Shown: piece by piece, positions 17,078 to 25,229 of the stretch
How the letters are laid out: every line of letters begins with the position of its first letter
Position numbering within the stretch: position 1 is the first letter of the stretch
Source: AWTP1-13 sp963820375
Lineage (GTDB): Bacteria; Pseudomonadota; Alphaproteobacteria; Rhizobiales; Hyphomicrobiaceae
Assembly (NCBI GenBank): GCA_963820375.1
Contig: CAWFZX010000022.1
Location: 62,001 to 126,000, forward strand
Direction: 5' to 3'
Length of the DNA: 64,000 bases
Translations under genes and position numbers: made by a program
The notes under the pieces: generated by a model
What the model saw: only the letters and a program-made list of their open reading frames with translations
Told to the model about the DNA's origin: nothing
Databases searched by the model: none

Positions 17078-18049
17078 CTACTGCTTGCGATACGCGGCGA
17101 TGATCTGCTCGCCAGCTTGCCCGGCCTTCTTGACCCACTCCGCGGTGAGTGTGGCACCGATGGGCTCCAGCTCGGCGCGGAACTTAGCGTCCGGCGCAGT
17201 GATGGTGATGCCCTTCTCGGCCATGAGTTTCAGGTGCTCTGACGTAACATCCTGGCTCATCTTCCAGCCTCGGGTCTCGGCCTCCGCCGCCGCATCCGTC
17301 ACGACCTTCTGCGTCGCGGCGTCAAGCCGACGGAACGACCGCTCATTGGCAATTACCACGTTCATTGTGAAGTTGCCGCCGACGTTCACAAAGTACTTCG
17401 TGTAGTCCCATGCCTGCGTGTCGACGCCGGTCGCGGGCGACGTATACATGGTGGAGACAAGCCCGGTAGAGAACGCCTGCGGGATCTCGCTGAAAACGAC
17501 GTTGGTGGGGATCGCGCCCATCTCCTCGGCCATGCGCCCGGTCATGGCGCTATAGGTGCGCATCTTCACGCCCTTAAAATTGGAGACCGATGTGACCGGC
17601 GTTTTGGCGTAGAAGCCCTGCACTGGCCAGGTCACGCCATAGAGGAGGCGAATGCCATCCTTGGCAAGGCGCTCGCTCAGAGGACCGCGGCTGACCGACC
17701 ACAGCTTTTGGGCCCTTTCGATCGTGTCGGCCAGGAAGGGAATGGCGCTGATCTCGTAGATCGGATCCTCGTTGCCGAACTGGACGAGAAGCAGCTCGGC
17801 CAGAGGCACCTGACCGCTTTGGACCGCCTTCTTGGAGTCCGGCAGCTTGAAGAGCGCCTGGTTGGAATGCAGGATGATATCCAGCTCCTGGGTGCCTGCC
17901 TTGATCTTGGCAATGAACTCCCGAATGTTCTTGGTGTGGAAATTGTTGTCCGGGAAGCCGGACGCCATGTCCCATTTTTCCGCCGCCTGAGCCGTTCCGA
18001 CCGAGACCGCGATGGCTGCCGCCGCAAGAGCCCACAAGAATTTGCGCAT
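17078..18049 (-). CDS. dctP: TRAP transporter substrate-binding protein (DctP)
   Basis: A 323-residue periplasmic solute-binding protein. The ATG at 18049 was chosen because GTGGGAGAAA lies just upstream and a standard Sec signal begins there (MRKFLWALAAAAIAVSV, cleavage after AQA near residue 22). Later hallmarks are IPFLADTIERAQKLW, the conserved KGVKMRTYSAMTG (Arg binding a substrate carboxylate in this family), EIPQAFSTGLV and VTSPATG-like MYTSPATGVDTQ. It opens the dctPQM unit. The retained Arg suggests a carboxylate-bearing ligand. Divergent from the beta-propeller gene at 18342. Confidence 0.92.
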   Translation of the reverse strand: MRKFLWALAAAAIAVSVGTAQAAEKWDMASGFPDNNFHTKNIREFIAKIKAGTQELDIILHSNQALFKLPDSKKAVQSGQVPLAELLLVQFGNEDPIYEISAIPFLADTIERAQKLWSVSRGPLSERLAKDGIRLLYGVTWPVQGFYAKTPVTSVSNFKGVKMRTYSAMTGRMAEEMGAIPTNVVFSEIPQAFSTGLVSTMYTSPATGVDTQAWDYTKYFVNVGGNFTMNVVIANERSFRRLDAATQKVVTDAAAEAETRGWKMSQDVTSEHLKLMAEKGITITAPDAKFRAELEPIGATLTAEWVKKAGQAGEQIIAAYRKQ

Positions 18050-18341
18050 CGAGTTTTCTCCCACAATGTGCCCGCGCCCCTCGCGCCCTGTGCGTCAAGA
18101 CCTTGAGCACGGACATGTTGACCGCTGACTGTCCAGGCGCTCTGCTTCTCTTTACCGCAAATCAACCGGCACCAGCGTGATAGCATGGAGAAAGAAGATA
18201 CCGGCTCGCATCCGCGCGTACAAGCTGCGTGCAGTGCGATCTCCTTGCCACGTTTTTGTGCAGCCTCGTCGTTGCCCAGCGTATGCGAATGCGGCTAACG
18301 TCGGCACACACGAACCCTCACGAAAGCAATGGATCATTCCC
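18050..18341. promoter_or_regulatory. Divergent intergenic region, dctP / beta-propeller gene
   Basis: About 290 bases between the start of dctP (minus strand) and the beta-propeller gene (plus strand). It should hold both promoters. I see no clear dyad and no adjacent regulator gene. Confidence 0.45.
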
Positions 18342-19184
18342 ATGACACGAGAAACGCTGATCGTGGCGCTCGGAGACCGGCGCTACGCTCTCGAAAGAAA
18401 CTGGGCGAAATTGCCCCAGGGGAGAGAGTTCGGGTTTCTCAGCGATGTTGCAGTCGACAGCAAAGGTGTCGTGCACGTAGGGCAGCGGACCGATACGCCG
18501 ATTATTGCGTTCGGGTCCGACGGTAAGTTCCTCCAGAGCTGGGCCGAGGGAGAGATCGCCGATGTGCACGGCGTGTCGGCGACTGCCGACGGGCGTGTCC
18601 TGGTTGTGGACCGCGACGCACATCAGGTGTTGATCTATGACACACAAGGCCGCCGGCAGCTCGCGCTGGGAGAACGCCACCACCCCCGATTCCAGGCGCC
18701 ATTCAATCATCCCACCAGCGCTGCCATCGCCCCAGACGGCGACATCTACGTTGCTGATGGTTACGGTAATTCGGTCGTTCATCGCTTCGACACCGATGGT
18801 CGGCTCCAGCGCACCTGGGGCGGCCGCGGAAGCGGTCCGGGCGAATTCACGACCCCGCACGCCGTTTGGATCGATCCCCGCAACCGCGTCCTGGTCGCCG
18901 ACCGGGAAAACAATCGGGTCCAGATCTTCGACCGAGATGGCGTCTACCTCGCGGAATGGGGTGATTTCTACCACCCCATGGCCATCTACGGCGATGATCG
19001 CGGTCTGATCTATGTCACGGACCAAATCCCGCGTATCAGCATGTTGAGCCTCGACGGCGAGCTGGTTGGCCGCTGTCGCGGTACGCTCAATGGCGCCCAT
19101 GGCATGAGCGGGGACATGGAAGGCAACTTCTATCTCTCCGAGCTGCCGCCGGAGAAGATCACGCGACTCACCTTGCTGCGCTAG
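18342..19184 (+). CDS. NHL-repeat beta-propeller protein, PAL-like
   Basis: A 280-residue soluble protein built from NHL-type repeats: LSDVAVDSKGVVHVGQR, DVHGVSATADGRVLVVDRD, TSAAIAPDGDIYVADGYG, FTTPHAVWIDPRNRVLVADR and the terminal NGAHGMSGDMEGNFYLSE. The pattern resembles bacterial relatives of peptidyl-alpha-hydroxyglycine alpha-amidating lyase, but no signal peptide is present from the ATG at 18342. It could be a lactonase- or lyase-like enzyme or a sensor. It sits divergent from the TRAP genes and convergent with the PLP-enzyme gene (6 bases apart), inside the catabolic island. I assign no reaction. Confidence 0.75.
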   Translation: MTRETLIVALGDRRYALERNWAKLPQGREFGFLSDVAVDSKGVVHVGQRTDTPIIAFGSDGKFLQSWAEGEIADVHGVSATADGRVLVVDRDAHQVLIYDTQGRRQLALGERHHPRFQAPFNHPTSAAIAPDGDIYVADGYGNSVVHRFDTDGRLQRTWGGRGSGPGEFTTPHAVWIDPRNRVLVADRENNRVQIFDRDGVYLAEWGDFYHPMAIYGDDRGLIYVTDQIPRISMLSLDGELVGRCRGTLNGAHGMSGDMEGNFYLSELPPEKITRLTLLR

Positions 19185-19190
19185 CGCGGA

Positions 19191-20504
19191 TCAGGAGTCC
19201 AAGGCTTTGCGGAAGGCCTTGTCCATGATGCCGATGCCCTTGTCCAACTCCTCCTTGGACACGGTCAGCGGCGGCGCCAGTCGGATCGAGCTCTGCGAGT
19301 TGGCGCGCACGGCGTGCATCACCAGGCCCATCTCCAGGCACAAGCGCTGGAGCTTGTGGGCAAGAGGTCGGTCGGCGTGACGGCTCTCGCGGTCCTTAAC
19401 GATCTCGAGCCCAATCAGCAGACCGCGGCCGCGTACATCGCCGATGCACTCGTGTCTCTGCTGCAGGGCGCGCAAACCGTTCATGAGGTGGTCGCCCATT
19501 TCTTTGGCCCGCTCGGCGAGCTTTTCCTCGCGCAACACTCGCAGCACGGCGAGCCCCACGGCGGCGGGCAACGGATCGGACAGGTGCGAGGTGTAGAACA
19601 GGAACTGCTTGTCGAAGCAGTCCTGCTCGATCTCGTCACTGGTAATGGTCGCCGCCATGGGCAGACCGTTACCGAGCGTCTTAGAGAGCGTGAGGATGTC
19701 AGGCACGACACCAACCTGCTCGAACGCGAAGTTGCTGCCCAAGCGGCCGAGCCCAGTTTGGGCTTCGTCCATAATGAGCAGCAGGCCTCGCTCCTCGCAC
19801 AGCTTCTTCAGCTTCGGGAAGTAGCCCTCCGGTGGAACGATGATGCCGGCCGAGCTCTGGATCGGCTCGACGATCACCGCGGCAGGGGCCCCGACAGCCT
19901 GGTTGTCATAGAGTCCGAAGCCGACTTCGAGACAGGTCATGTCGCACTTGTCCCGGCAGTGCTTGATGGGGCAGCGGTAGCAGTTAGGTCCCGGGATCGC
20001 CATGCTGCCGACCGTCGCCGGTCCATATCCGCTGCGGCCGCCATTGTAGGTGCTGGAGGCCGCCGCGGCCGTGATGCCGTGCCACGAACCGGTCAGCGCG
20101 ATCACCTCGAAGCCGCCGGACTTTAGCTTGGCCATGCGGACAGCGGCCTCGTTCAACTCGCTGCCCGTGCTCATGAACATCATCTTCTGCAGGTTGGGCG
20201 GCAGGATCGCCGCCAGCTCCTCCGCCAGCCGCAGTACCGGCGGGGATAGCAGGCCGCTGAATAGGTGGACGACATCCTCGCAGCTCTTCTCGATTGCCTC
20301 AGTGACCGCGGGATGATTGTGACCGAGCGTGACACACATTTGACCTGAGCAGAAATCGAGGATCTCTCGGCCTTGATCGTCGTAGATGTAGGTGCCCTTG
20401 GCCTTCGTGCCGAGATACGGCGCGAACGCGGTCACATACCGGATAATGTGCTTGCTGGCGGCTTCTTTGAGCCGGCCGAGATCGCCACTGCTTTGCGCGC
20501 TCAC
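19191..20504 (-). CDS. Class III PLP enzyme, 2,2-dialkylglycine decarboxylase-like
   Basis: A 437-residue fold-type I PLP enzyme. It matches the recalled active site of 2,2-dialkylglycine decarboxylase (DGD), which decarboxylates alpha,alpha-dialkylglycines to a ketone and CO2 and then transaminates pyruvate to alanine. Gln55 in SGQM (DGD Gln52), Trp141 (138), Ser218 in EPIQSSAG (215), Asp246 and Gln249 in MDEAQTG (243, 246), Lys275 in LSKTLGNG (272, Schiff base) and Arg408 in SSIRLAPP (406) are all present. DGD Met141 is Ile144 here. DGD-specific runs FLFYTSHLSDPLPAA and CIGDVRGRGLLIG also occur. An insertion at residues 175-191 has five cysteines (CYRC, C, C, C) of unknown role, seen in some relatives. 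Last gene of the amidase-HyuA-HyuB-cyclase operon, 115 bases after the cyclase. An ordinary omega-aminotransferase is the alternative. Confidence 0.85.
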   Translation of the reverse strand: MSAQSSGDLGRLKEAASKHIIRYVTAFAPYLGTKAKGTYIYDDQGREILDFCSGQMCVTLGHNHPAVTEAIEKSCEDVVHLFSGLLSPPVLRLAEELAAILPPNLQKMMFMSTGSELNEAAVRMAKLKSGGFEVIALTGSWHGITAAAASSTYNGGRSGYGPATVGSMAIPGPNCYRCPIKHCRDKCDMTCLEVGFGLYDNQAVGAPAAVIVEPIQSSAGIIVPPEGYFPKLKKLCEERGLLLIMDEAQTGLGRLGSNFAFEQVGVVPDILTLSKTLGNGLPMAATITSDEIEQDCFDKQFLFYTSHLSDPLPAAVGLAVLRVLREEKLAERAKEMGDHLMNGLRALQQRHECIGDVRGRGLLIGLEIVKDRESRHADRPLAHKLQRLCLEMGLVMHAVRANSQSSIRLAPPLTVSKEELDKGIGIMDKAFRKALDS

Positions 20505-20619
20505 CTCGTCACCTCCCCAAGGCTCGTCCCAACACCTGTGCCGCCCGCGACCCTAGCATTGTCCCACCGCTTCTGCGGCCCCCCGATTTCAGAGCTGACA
20601 TGCAGCAACGGCCGGTCGC

Positions 20620-21315
20620 TCAGGGCAGCACCGCATAGGCGCGAGCAGGACCGCCGGAGCCGCGCTTGAGTTTGAGCGGCACCGCCTGGAAATGAAATTC
20701 ACCTTTGCCTACCAGCTGCTCGAGATTGCACAGCCACTCCACGTGAGTGATGCCGCGGTCCCGACAGACGCGATGGTTGGGGAACTCGTTGAAGTTTGGC
20801 CGGTCGGTTGACGGGCCTTCCACTCCGTGCAGAGGCGATTTCCGGTCCGCCAGCCAATGCGTGGCAGCGGCCGTGAGTCCGGCATTGGAGTGCATGACCG
20901 AGTTGCGGGGGTAGTGGCGCCGATGCAGGCCCGTGTTCAGTAGGACGATGTGGCCATCTACCTTCACGCCGGTCTTCGCCTCGGCCTTTTCCATATCGCT
21001 GACGTCGATATCGCAGAGGTCGGAGATGTGCGTGAGATCGAAGCAGATGGCCTTGCCCATGAACATCTCGATCGGCATCTCGTCGATCGTCTGTCCGTCT
21101 GGTTTCAAGTGATAGAAGGCGTCGACGTGGGTGCCCACGTGATTGAGCATGCCCATGTACTCGATGGCCGAGGTAAACGGGTCCTCGGGCACGCCATGCT
21201 TGTTCGCCTTCGAGCTCTCGTGGCTGCCCCATTGCAGGTAGACTGGTCGCGGCATGTTCTTGTGCACTGGCATGTTGTTCTCAATGCTCACGGACAGATC
21301 GATGATGCGCGGCAT
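20620..21315 (-). CDS. Cyclase-family metal-dependent hydrolase
   Basis: A 231-residue member of the cyclase family (kynurenine formamidase, isatin hydrolase, and related amide- and imide-acting enzymes). The metal site is HVGTHVDAFYH at residues ~59-69, the family HxGTHxDxxxH pattern. It starts with the usual strand RIIDLSVSIENNMPVHK and has PLHGVEGPSTD for the third conserved segment. The reaction would be hydrolysis of an N-formyl, cyclic or imide-type amide in the cytoplasm. It follows hyuB by 34 bases in the minus-strand operon. The exact substrate is not fixed; it may handle a ring-opened or N-acyl intermediate. Confidence 0.85.
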   Translation of the reverse strand: MPRIIDLSVSIENNMPVHKNMPRPVYLQWGSHESSKANKHGVPEDPFTSAIEYMGMLNHVGTHVDAFYHLKPDGQTIDEMPIEMFMGKAICFDLTHISDLCDIDVSDMEKAEAKTGVKVDGHIVLLNTGLHRRHYPRNSVMHSNAGLTAAATHWLADRKSPLHGVEGPSTDRPNFNEFPNHRVCRDRGITHVEWLCNLEQLVGKGEFHFQAVPLKLKRGSGGPARAYAVLP

Positions 21316-21349
21316 GAGGTGCCTCCGACCCTGGTTGCGCAGCGGCGAC

Positions 21350-23024
21350 CTAACGGACCCTGCGCGCGGTTGCCTTCTTTATATCGACTTCCACGCCGAA
21401 GTCCCTGAGCGCCCCGTTTACTGTAACATCCCCATTGCGAACGTCGGCAAGCAGCTTCTCGAGAGGGCGCTTGCGCGGATCGCCAAACCCGCCGCCTCCG
21501 GCCTCCAGCGTCTCGAAGACGTCGCCCGGCTTGAGGATGTAGCGGCCCTTGGGATGCACCACTGTACGGTTGATGCGTGTCTCGCGCAGGCGTCCCGGCG
21601 CACCGCCCTGCGCGCCGAGCGGCGGGTATTCGGTGCGGCCAGCGAACGAGGCTGCGTTGAGCGGGTGACCGCTGTCGTTGCGCAGATGGATTTCCTGGGC
21701 ATTCCCGCCGCGGAACTCGCCAGGCCCTCCGGAGTCCGGCACCAGCTCTTTCTTGAGAACGCTCACGCTCGTCTCGTGCTCCCAAATCTCGATGGGCGTC
21801 CCTATCATGTTGGAGGGACCCGGCGTGGCTGCCCGCCCATCGATACCTTTGAGGGCGCCGAAACCGCCGGACGCGAAAAAGAGGCTCGAGACGCCGCGGC
21901 CGTTGCGGTGCCTGCCGCGACAGCTCAGCTGCGACAGCATGCCCGAGTCTGGCCTGCACCTCCTCGGGCAGTACCTGGCCGAGCGCGCCGAAGATAAGCG
22001 GCGCCACGAAATGTCCGATCACGTGGCGCCCGCCCGTCGATGACGGGGGCAAGGCATTCAGTATGCAGCCGGGCGGAACCGAAATGGAGATCGGGTTGGC
22101 GGCGCCCTCGTTGTTGGGCAGCTCCGGGATCGTGAGCACCTTGAGCGCGTAGTTGGAGAAGGCGCGCGTGTAGCAAAGTGGTACGTTGATGCCGCGCGGG
22201 ATCGAGGGCGTGGTCCCCTCGAAGTCGATGTGCACCTGGTCGCCGGAGATGCTCACGGCGCAGGCGAGCGTGATCGGCTCGTCGATGCCCTCGACCAGGA
22301 TGGCATTGCGGTACACCCCGTCGGGAATGGCCGCGATGCGCTTTCGCATGGCGCGCTCGGTCTGGGCGATGATCGTGCGCGACAGTTCGGACAGGTCGTC
22401 GAGCTTGTACTCGTCCATGAACTCGAGCAGCAGGCGGCCGCCCACTTCGTTGCACGTGACGTTGGCCATGATGTCGCCGTACACCATGGCCTTCAGTCGG
22501 ACGTTGGCCAGGATCAGCTCGATCAGCTCGTCGTTGATCTTGCCCCGCCGCATCAGCTTGGTGATGGGAACGCGCAGGCCTTCCTCGTAAACCTCGGCTG
22601 CGCCCGTCGAGTAGCCCGCTCCGCCAATATCGGCGAGGTGCGTGACGCTGATCGTAAAAGCGACCAGCTTCTTGCCGCGAAACACCGGCCGCATCACGTT
22701 GACGTCGTAGACGTGACCGGTGCCGAGCCAGGGATCATTGGTGAAGACGACGTCACCCGGCTCGAGCGTCTCGGCCGGAAAGCGCTGCAGCATGTGACGC
22801 AGGGTCGGCGGTGCTGTTCCGGTGAACGACGGCACGCTGAAATTGCCCTGCGCCAGCGAGCGGCCGTTGCCCTCGAACAGCATGCAGGAAAGGTCGCCGC
22901 TTTCCCGCACCATGGTCGAAAACGACGTCGTCACCAGCGCCGATACGATCTCGTCGGCGATAGAGATCACGCGATCCCACATGATGCCCAACTCAATGGG
23001 GTCGTAGCTGGCGTCGCGCCGCAT
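21350..23024 (-). pseudogene. hyuB: HyuB-type hydantoinase/oxoprolinase subunit, frameshifted
   Basis: The first ~358 codons encode a clean HyuB: PIELGIMWDRVISIADE, FSTMVRESGDLSC, GDVVFTNDPWLGTGH, and a long conserved core to ALGQVLPEEVQA. At about 21950 the frame shifts: one extra base between the codons for Ala and the next Asp moves the expected continuation DSGMLSQLSCRGRHRNGRGVS into another frame, which then runs intact through LFFASGGFGAL, LVPDSGGPGEFRGG and GDVFETLEAGGGGFG to a stop at 21350. Corrected, the protein would be about 557 residues, normal for the family. Everything else is well conserved, so this is either a sequencing error or a very recent mutation. It begins 3 bases after hyuA and would form the HyuAB complex. 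Confidence 0.85.
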
Positions 23025-23027
23025 GTC

Positions 23028-25130
23028 TTAAGCCTCCGCCACCGTTGCCACTAGATTGCGGTATTGATCGACGCTGACGCGATCGCCGTCACCGATCACG
23101 CAGGTGCTCTCGTTCTCCTCGATGAGGGCCGGCCCAATCAGCCTCGTCCCAACCTCCAGTGTATATCGGTCGTAGACCGGGCACTCCGCATAATCGTTCT
23201 TGGCGGGTGAATAGGCCTGTCGGCGCGCCTTGAGGGCTTGGCGCGGAGCCTCGGTTGCAGGCGCGGTCAGAATTATCCCCATCTCGCTCAGCGAGGGTAG
23301 TGGCCCGGAAGCTCGAACTTTCCAGTTCACGATCTCGAGGGGTTGCTCGATGAAGCTGATCGAGAAGACGCTCGCATAGCTCTCTGCAAACAGCGCTGGC
23401 AAACGCTTCAGAAGCTCCTTGGTATCGATATCGTTGGGGAGGGAGACCTCGATCTCGTAACCCTGACCGAGGTAACGCATGTCGAGCCTGCGCACGATGT
23501 TCGCCTCGGCGGGGCCAATGTTGCCTTCGCGCAGGAACGACGTCACCTCGTCGGTCATTGCCGCAAACTTGGCCTCGAACGCGCTGGCATCGAGCTCGTC
23601 GAGCAGATGGCGGTCTGAGTTTATGGTCTCGTGGCTGAGCGGGCTCACCAGCAGGCCGAACGCGGACATGACGCCGGCGCCGCTAGGAAATATCACCTCG
23701 GGTATCTTCAACTTCCGCGCGATCCGCGTGGCGTGGATAGGACCGCTGCCGCCGAAGGCGATCATGCTGCATCCGCGGTAGTCGAAGCCACGCTCGGCCG
23801 CGTGCACGCGGAAGGCACGCGCCACATCCTCGTTTGCCGTCTCGTGAATTCCCCAAGCGGCGCGGGCGAGTGGAAGGTCGAGCTCGCGCGCGATGGTGGA
23901 CTGAATCGCGTCGGCGGCGCGGTCAGGGTAAAGCCGCATCTTGCCGCCCAGAAAGAACGCCGGGTCGAGATACCCGAGCACCAGGTTGGCATCCGTCAGC
24001 GTAGCGTCACGCCCCTTGCGGCCATAGCAGGCGGGGCCGGGGTCAGCCCCGGCGCTGCGCGGTCCGAGCTGGATCACCCCGCGTCGGTCCACGCGAGCGA
24101 TGCCACCGCCCCCGGCGCCGATCTCGATCATGTCGATCACGGGGATTTTGAGCGGTAGGCCGCTGCCCCTCTTGAAGGCATGGACGCGAGCGACCTCCAA
24201 GTCGTACTTGCGCAGCGGCATCCGGTCGCGGATCAGCGCGCCTTTGGCGGTCGTGCCGCCCATGTCGAAGGAGAGCACATGCGGTCGCCCGGTCAGGTGT
24301 TCGCTGATGTAACTGGACATCAGCGCACCAGCCGCTGGGCCCGACTCAATCAGGCGCACAGGAAACCGGCGGGCAGTGGTTGGCGTGGCGACGCCGCCGT
24401 TCGACATCATGACGTAGAACTTGCCGCCAAAGCCGCCCTCCTGGAGCCCGTTCTCTAGAGCCGCCAGATAGCGGTCCACCATGGGTTGCGTGTAGGCGTT
24501 GACGATCGTCGTGGTCCAGCGCTCGAACTCGCGCATGAATGGGCAAACATCCGACGAGATCGACAGGTGAAGCGATGGGAATTCTCGTGCCACAAGCTGC
24601 TGGATCTGCCGCTCGTGCGCGCGGTTGGCGTAGGAATGTAGCAGGCCTACTGCGAGCGCCTCGATCTTGTGCTCTTCGACGAGCTCGTTGACTGCGCGCC
24701 GCACCTCAGCGTCGTCAAGCGGCGTCTCGACCGTTCCGTCGAATTGGATACGCTCTCTCACCTCCCGCCGCAGCGGCCGCGGCACCAGTGGTTCGGGAAA
24801 GCGGATGCGCAGGTCGAACAGATCGTACCGCTGCTCCTTACCGATATCGAGCACATCTCGAAAACCCCTTGTGACGAGGAAGCCGGTAACCGCGCCCCGC
24901 CGCTCTATGATCGCATTGGTGATGAGCGTTGTGCCGTGCATGACGGTCTCGACCTCGGTCATGCTCGCTTTCTGCCGCGCCAGCAGCTCGACGATGCCCT
25001 CCAGCACGGCGCGGGCGGGATCGCTGGGCGTGGTCAGTCGCTTGTGAATGGCCGTGCGGCCAGTACGGGAGTCCAGAAGAGCAAAATCGGTGAACGTACC
25101 ACCGATGTCGATGGCTATGCGATTGGTCAT
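23028..25130 (-). CDS. hyuA: HyuA-type hydantoinase/oxoprolinase subunit
   Basis: A 700-residue ATP-dependent amidohydrolase subunit of the HyuA / 5-oxoprolinase A / caprolactamase alpha family. ATG 25130 was chosen over one six codons upstream because the family start MTNRIAIDIGGTFTDF (phosphate-binding loop, residues 1-16) fits. Later motifs are VMHGTTLITNAIIERRG, the SNGGV segment, FDMGGTTAKGA, IEIGAGGGGIARVD, GPRSAGADPGPACYGRKG and GGSGPIHA. With HyuB it should open a hydantoin, lactam or oxoproline ring at the cost of ATP in the cytoplasm; HyuAB relatives include N-methylhydantoinase, caprolactamase and ketone carboxylases, so substrate cannot be read from sequence alone. It follows the amidase by 99 bases. 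Confidence 0.92.
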   Translation of the reverse strand: MTNRIAIDIGGTFTDFALLDSRTGRTAIHKRLTTPSDPARAVLEGIVELLARQKASMTEVETVMHGTTLITNAIIERRGAVTGFLVTRGFRDVLDIGKEQRYDLFDLRIRFPEPLVPRPLRREVRERIQFDGTVETPLDDAEVRRAVNELVEEHKIEALAVGLLHSYANRAHERQIQQLVAREFPSLHLSISSDVCPFMREFERWTTTIVNAYTQPMVDRYLAALENGLQEGGFGGKFYVMMSNGGVATPTTARRFPVRLIESGPAAGALMSSYISEHLTGRPHVLSFDMGGTTAKGALIRDRMPLRKYDLEVARVHAFKRGSGLPLKIPVIDMIEIGAGGGGIARVDRRGVIQLGPRSAGADPGPACYGRKGRDATLTDANLVLGYLDPAFFLGGKMRLYPDRAADAIQSTIARELDLPLARAAWGIHETANEDVARAFRVHAAERGFDYRGCSMIAFGGSGPIHATRIARKLKIPEVIFPSGAGVMSAFGLLVSPLSHETINSDRHLLDELDASAFEAKFAAMTDEVTSFLREGNIGPAEANIVRRLDMRYLGQGYEIEVSLPNDIDTKELLKRLPALFAESYASVFSISFIEQPLEIVNWKVRASGPLPSLSEMGIILTAPATEAPRQALKARRQAYSPAKNDYAECPVYDRYTLEVGTRLIGPALIEENESTCVIGDGDRVSVDQYRNLVATVAEA

Positions 25131-25229
25131 GCCTGTTCTTGCACTCACTCTGGCTCGATCGGAAGGTGAGAGCGCATCGAGGGGCGGGAAAACTTCGCGC
25201 CATTAGCAGGCATCGGCATCCGCGGCCTG

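Noticed and set aside
19191..20504. Ordinary omega-aminotransferase for 6-aminohexanoate, making the island a caprolactam pathway
   Set aside because: HyuAB relatives include caprolactamase, but the DGD-type Gln55, Ser218 and shared sequence runs favour a dialkylglycine decarboxylase; kept as the main alternative.
21288..21950. Continuation of the first hyuB frame to 21288
   Set aside because: After 21950 this frame is Arg-rich nonsense; the true HyuB C-terminus lies in the neighbouring frame and stops at 21350.
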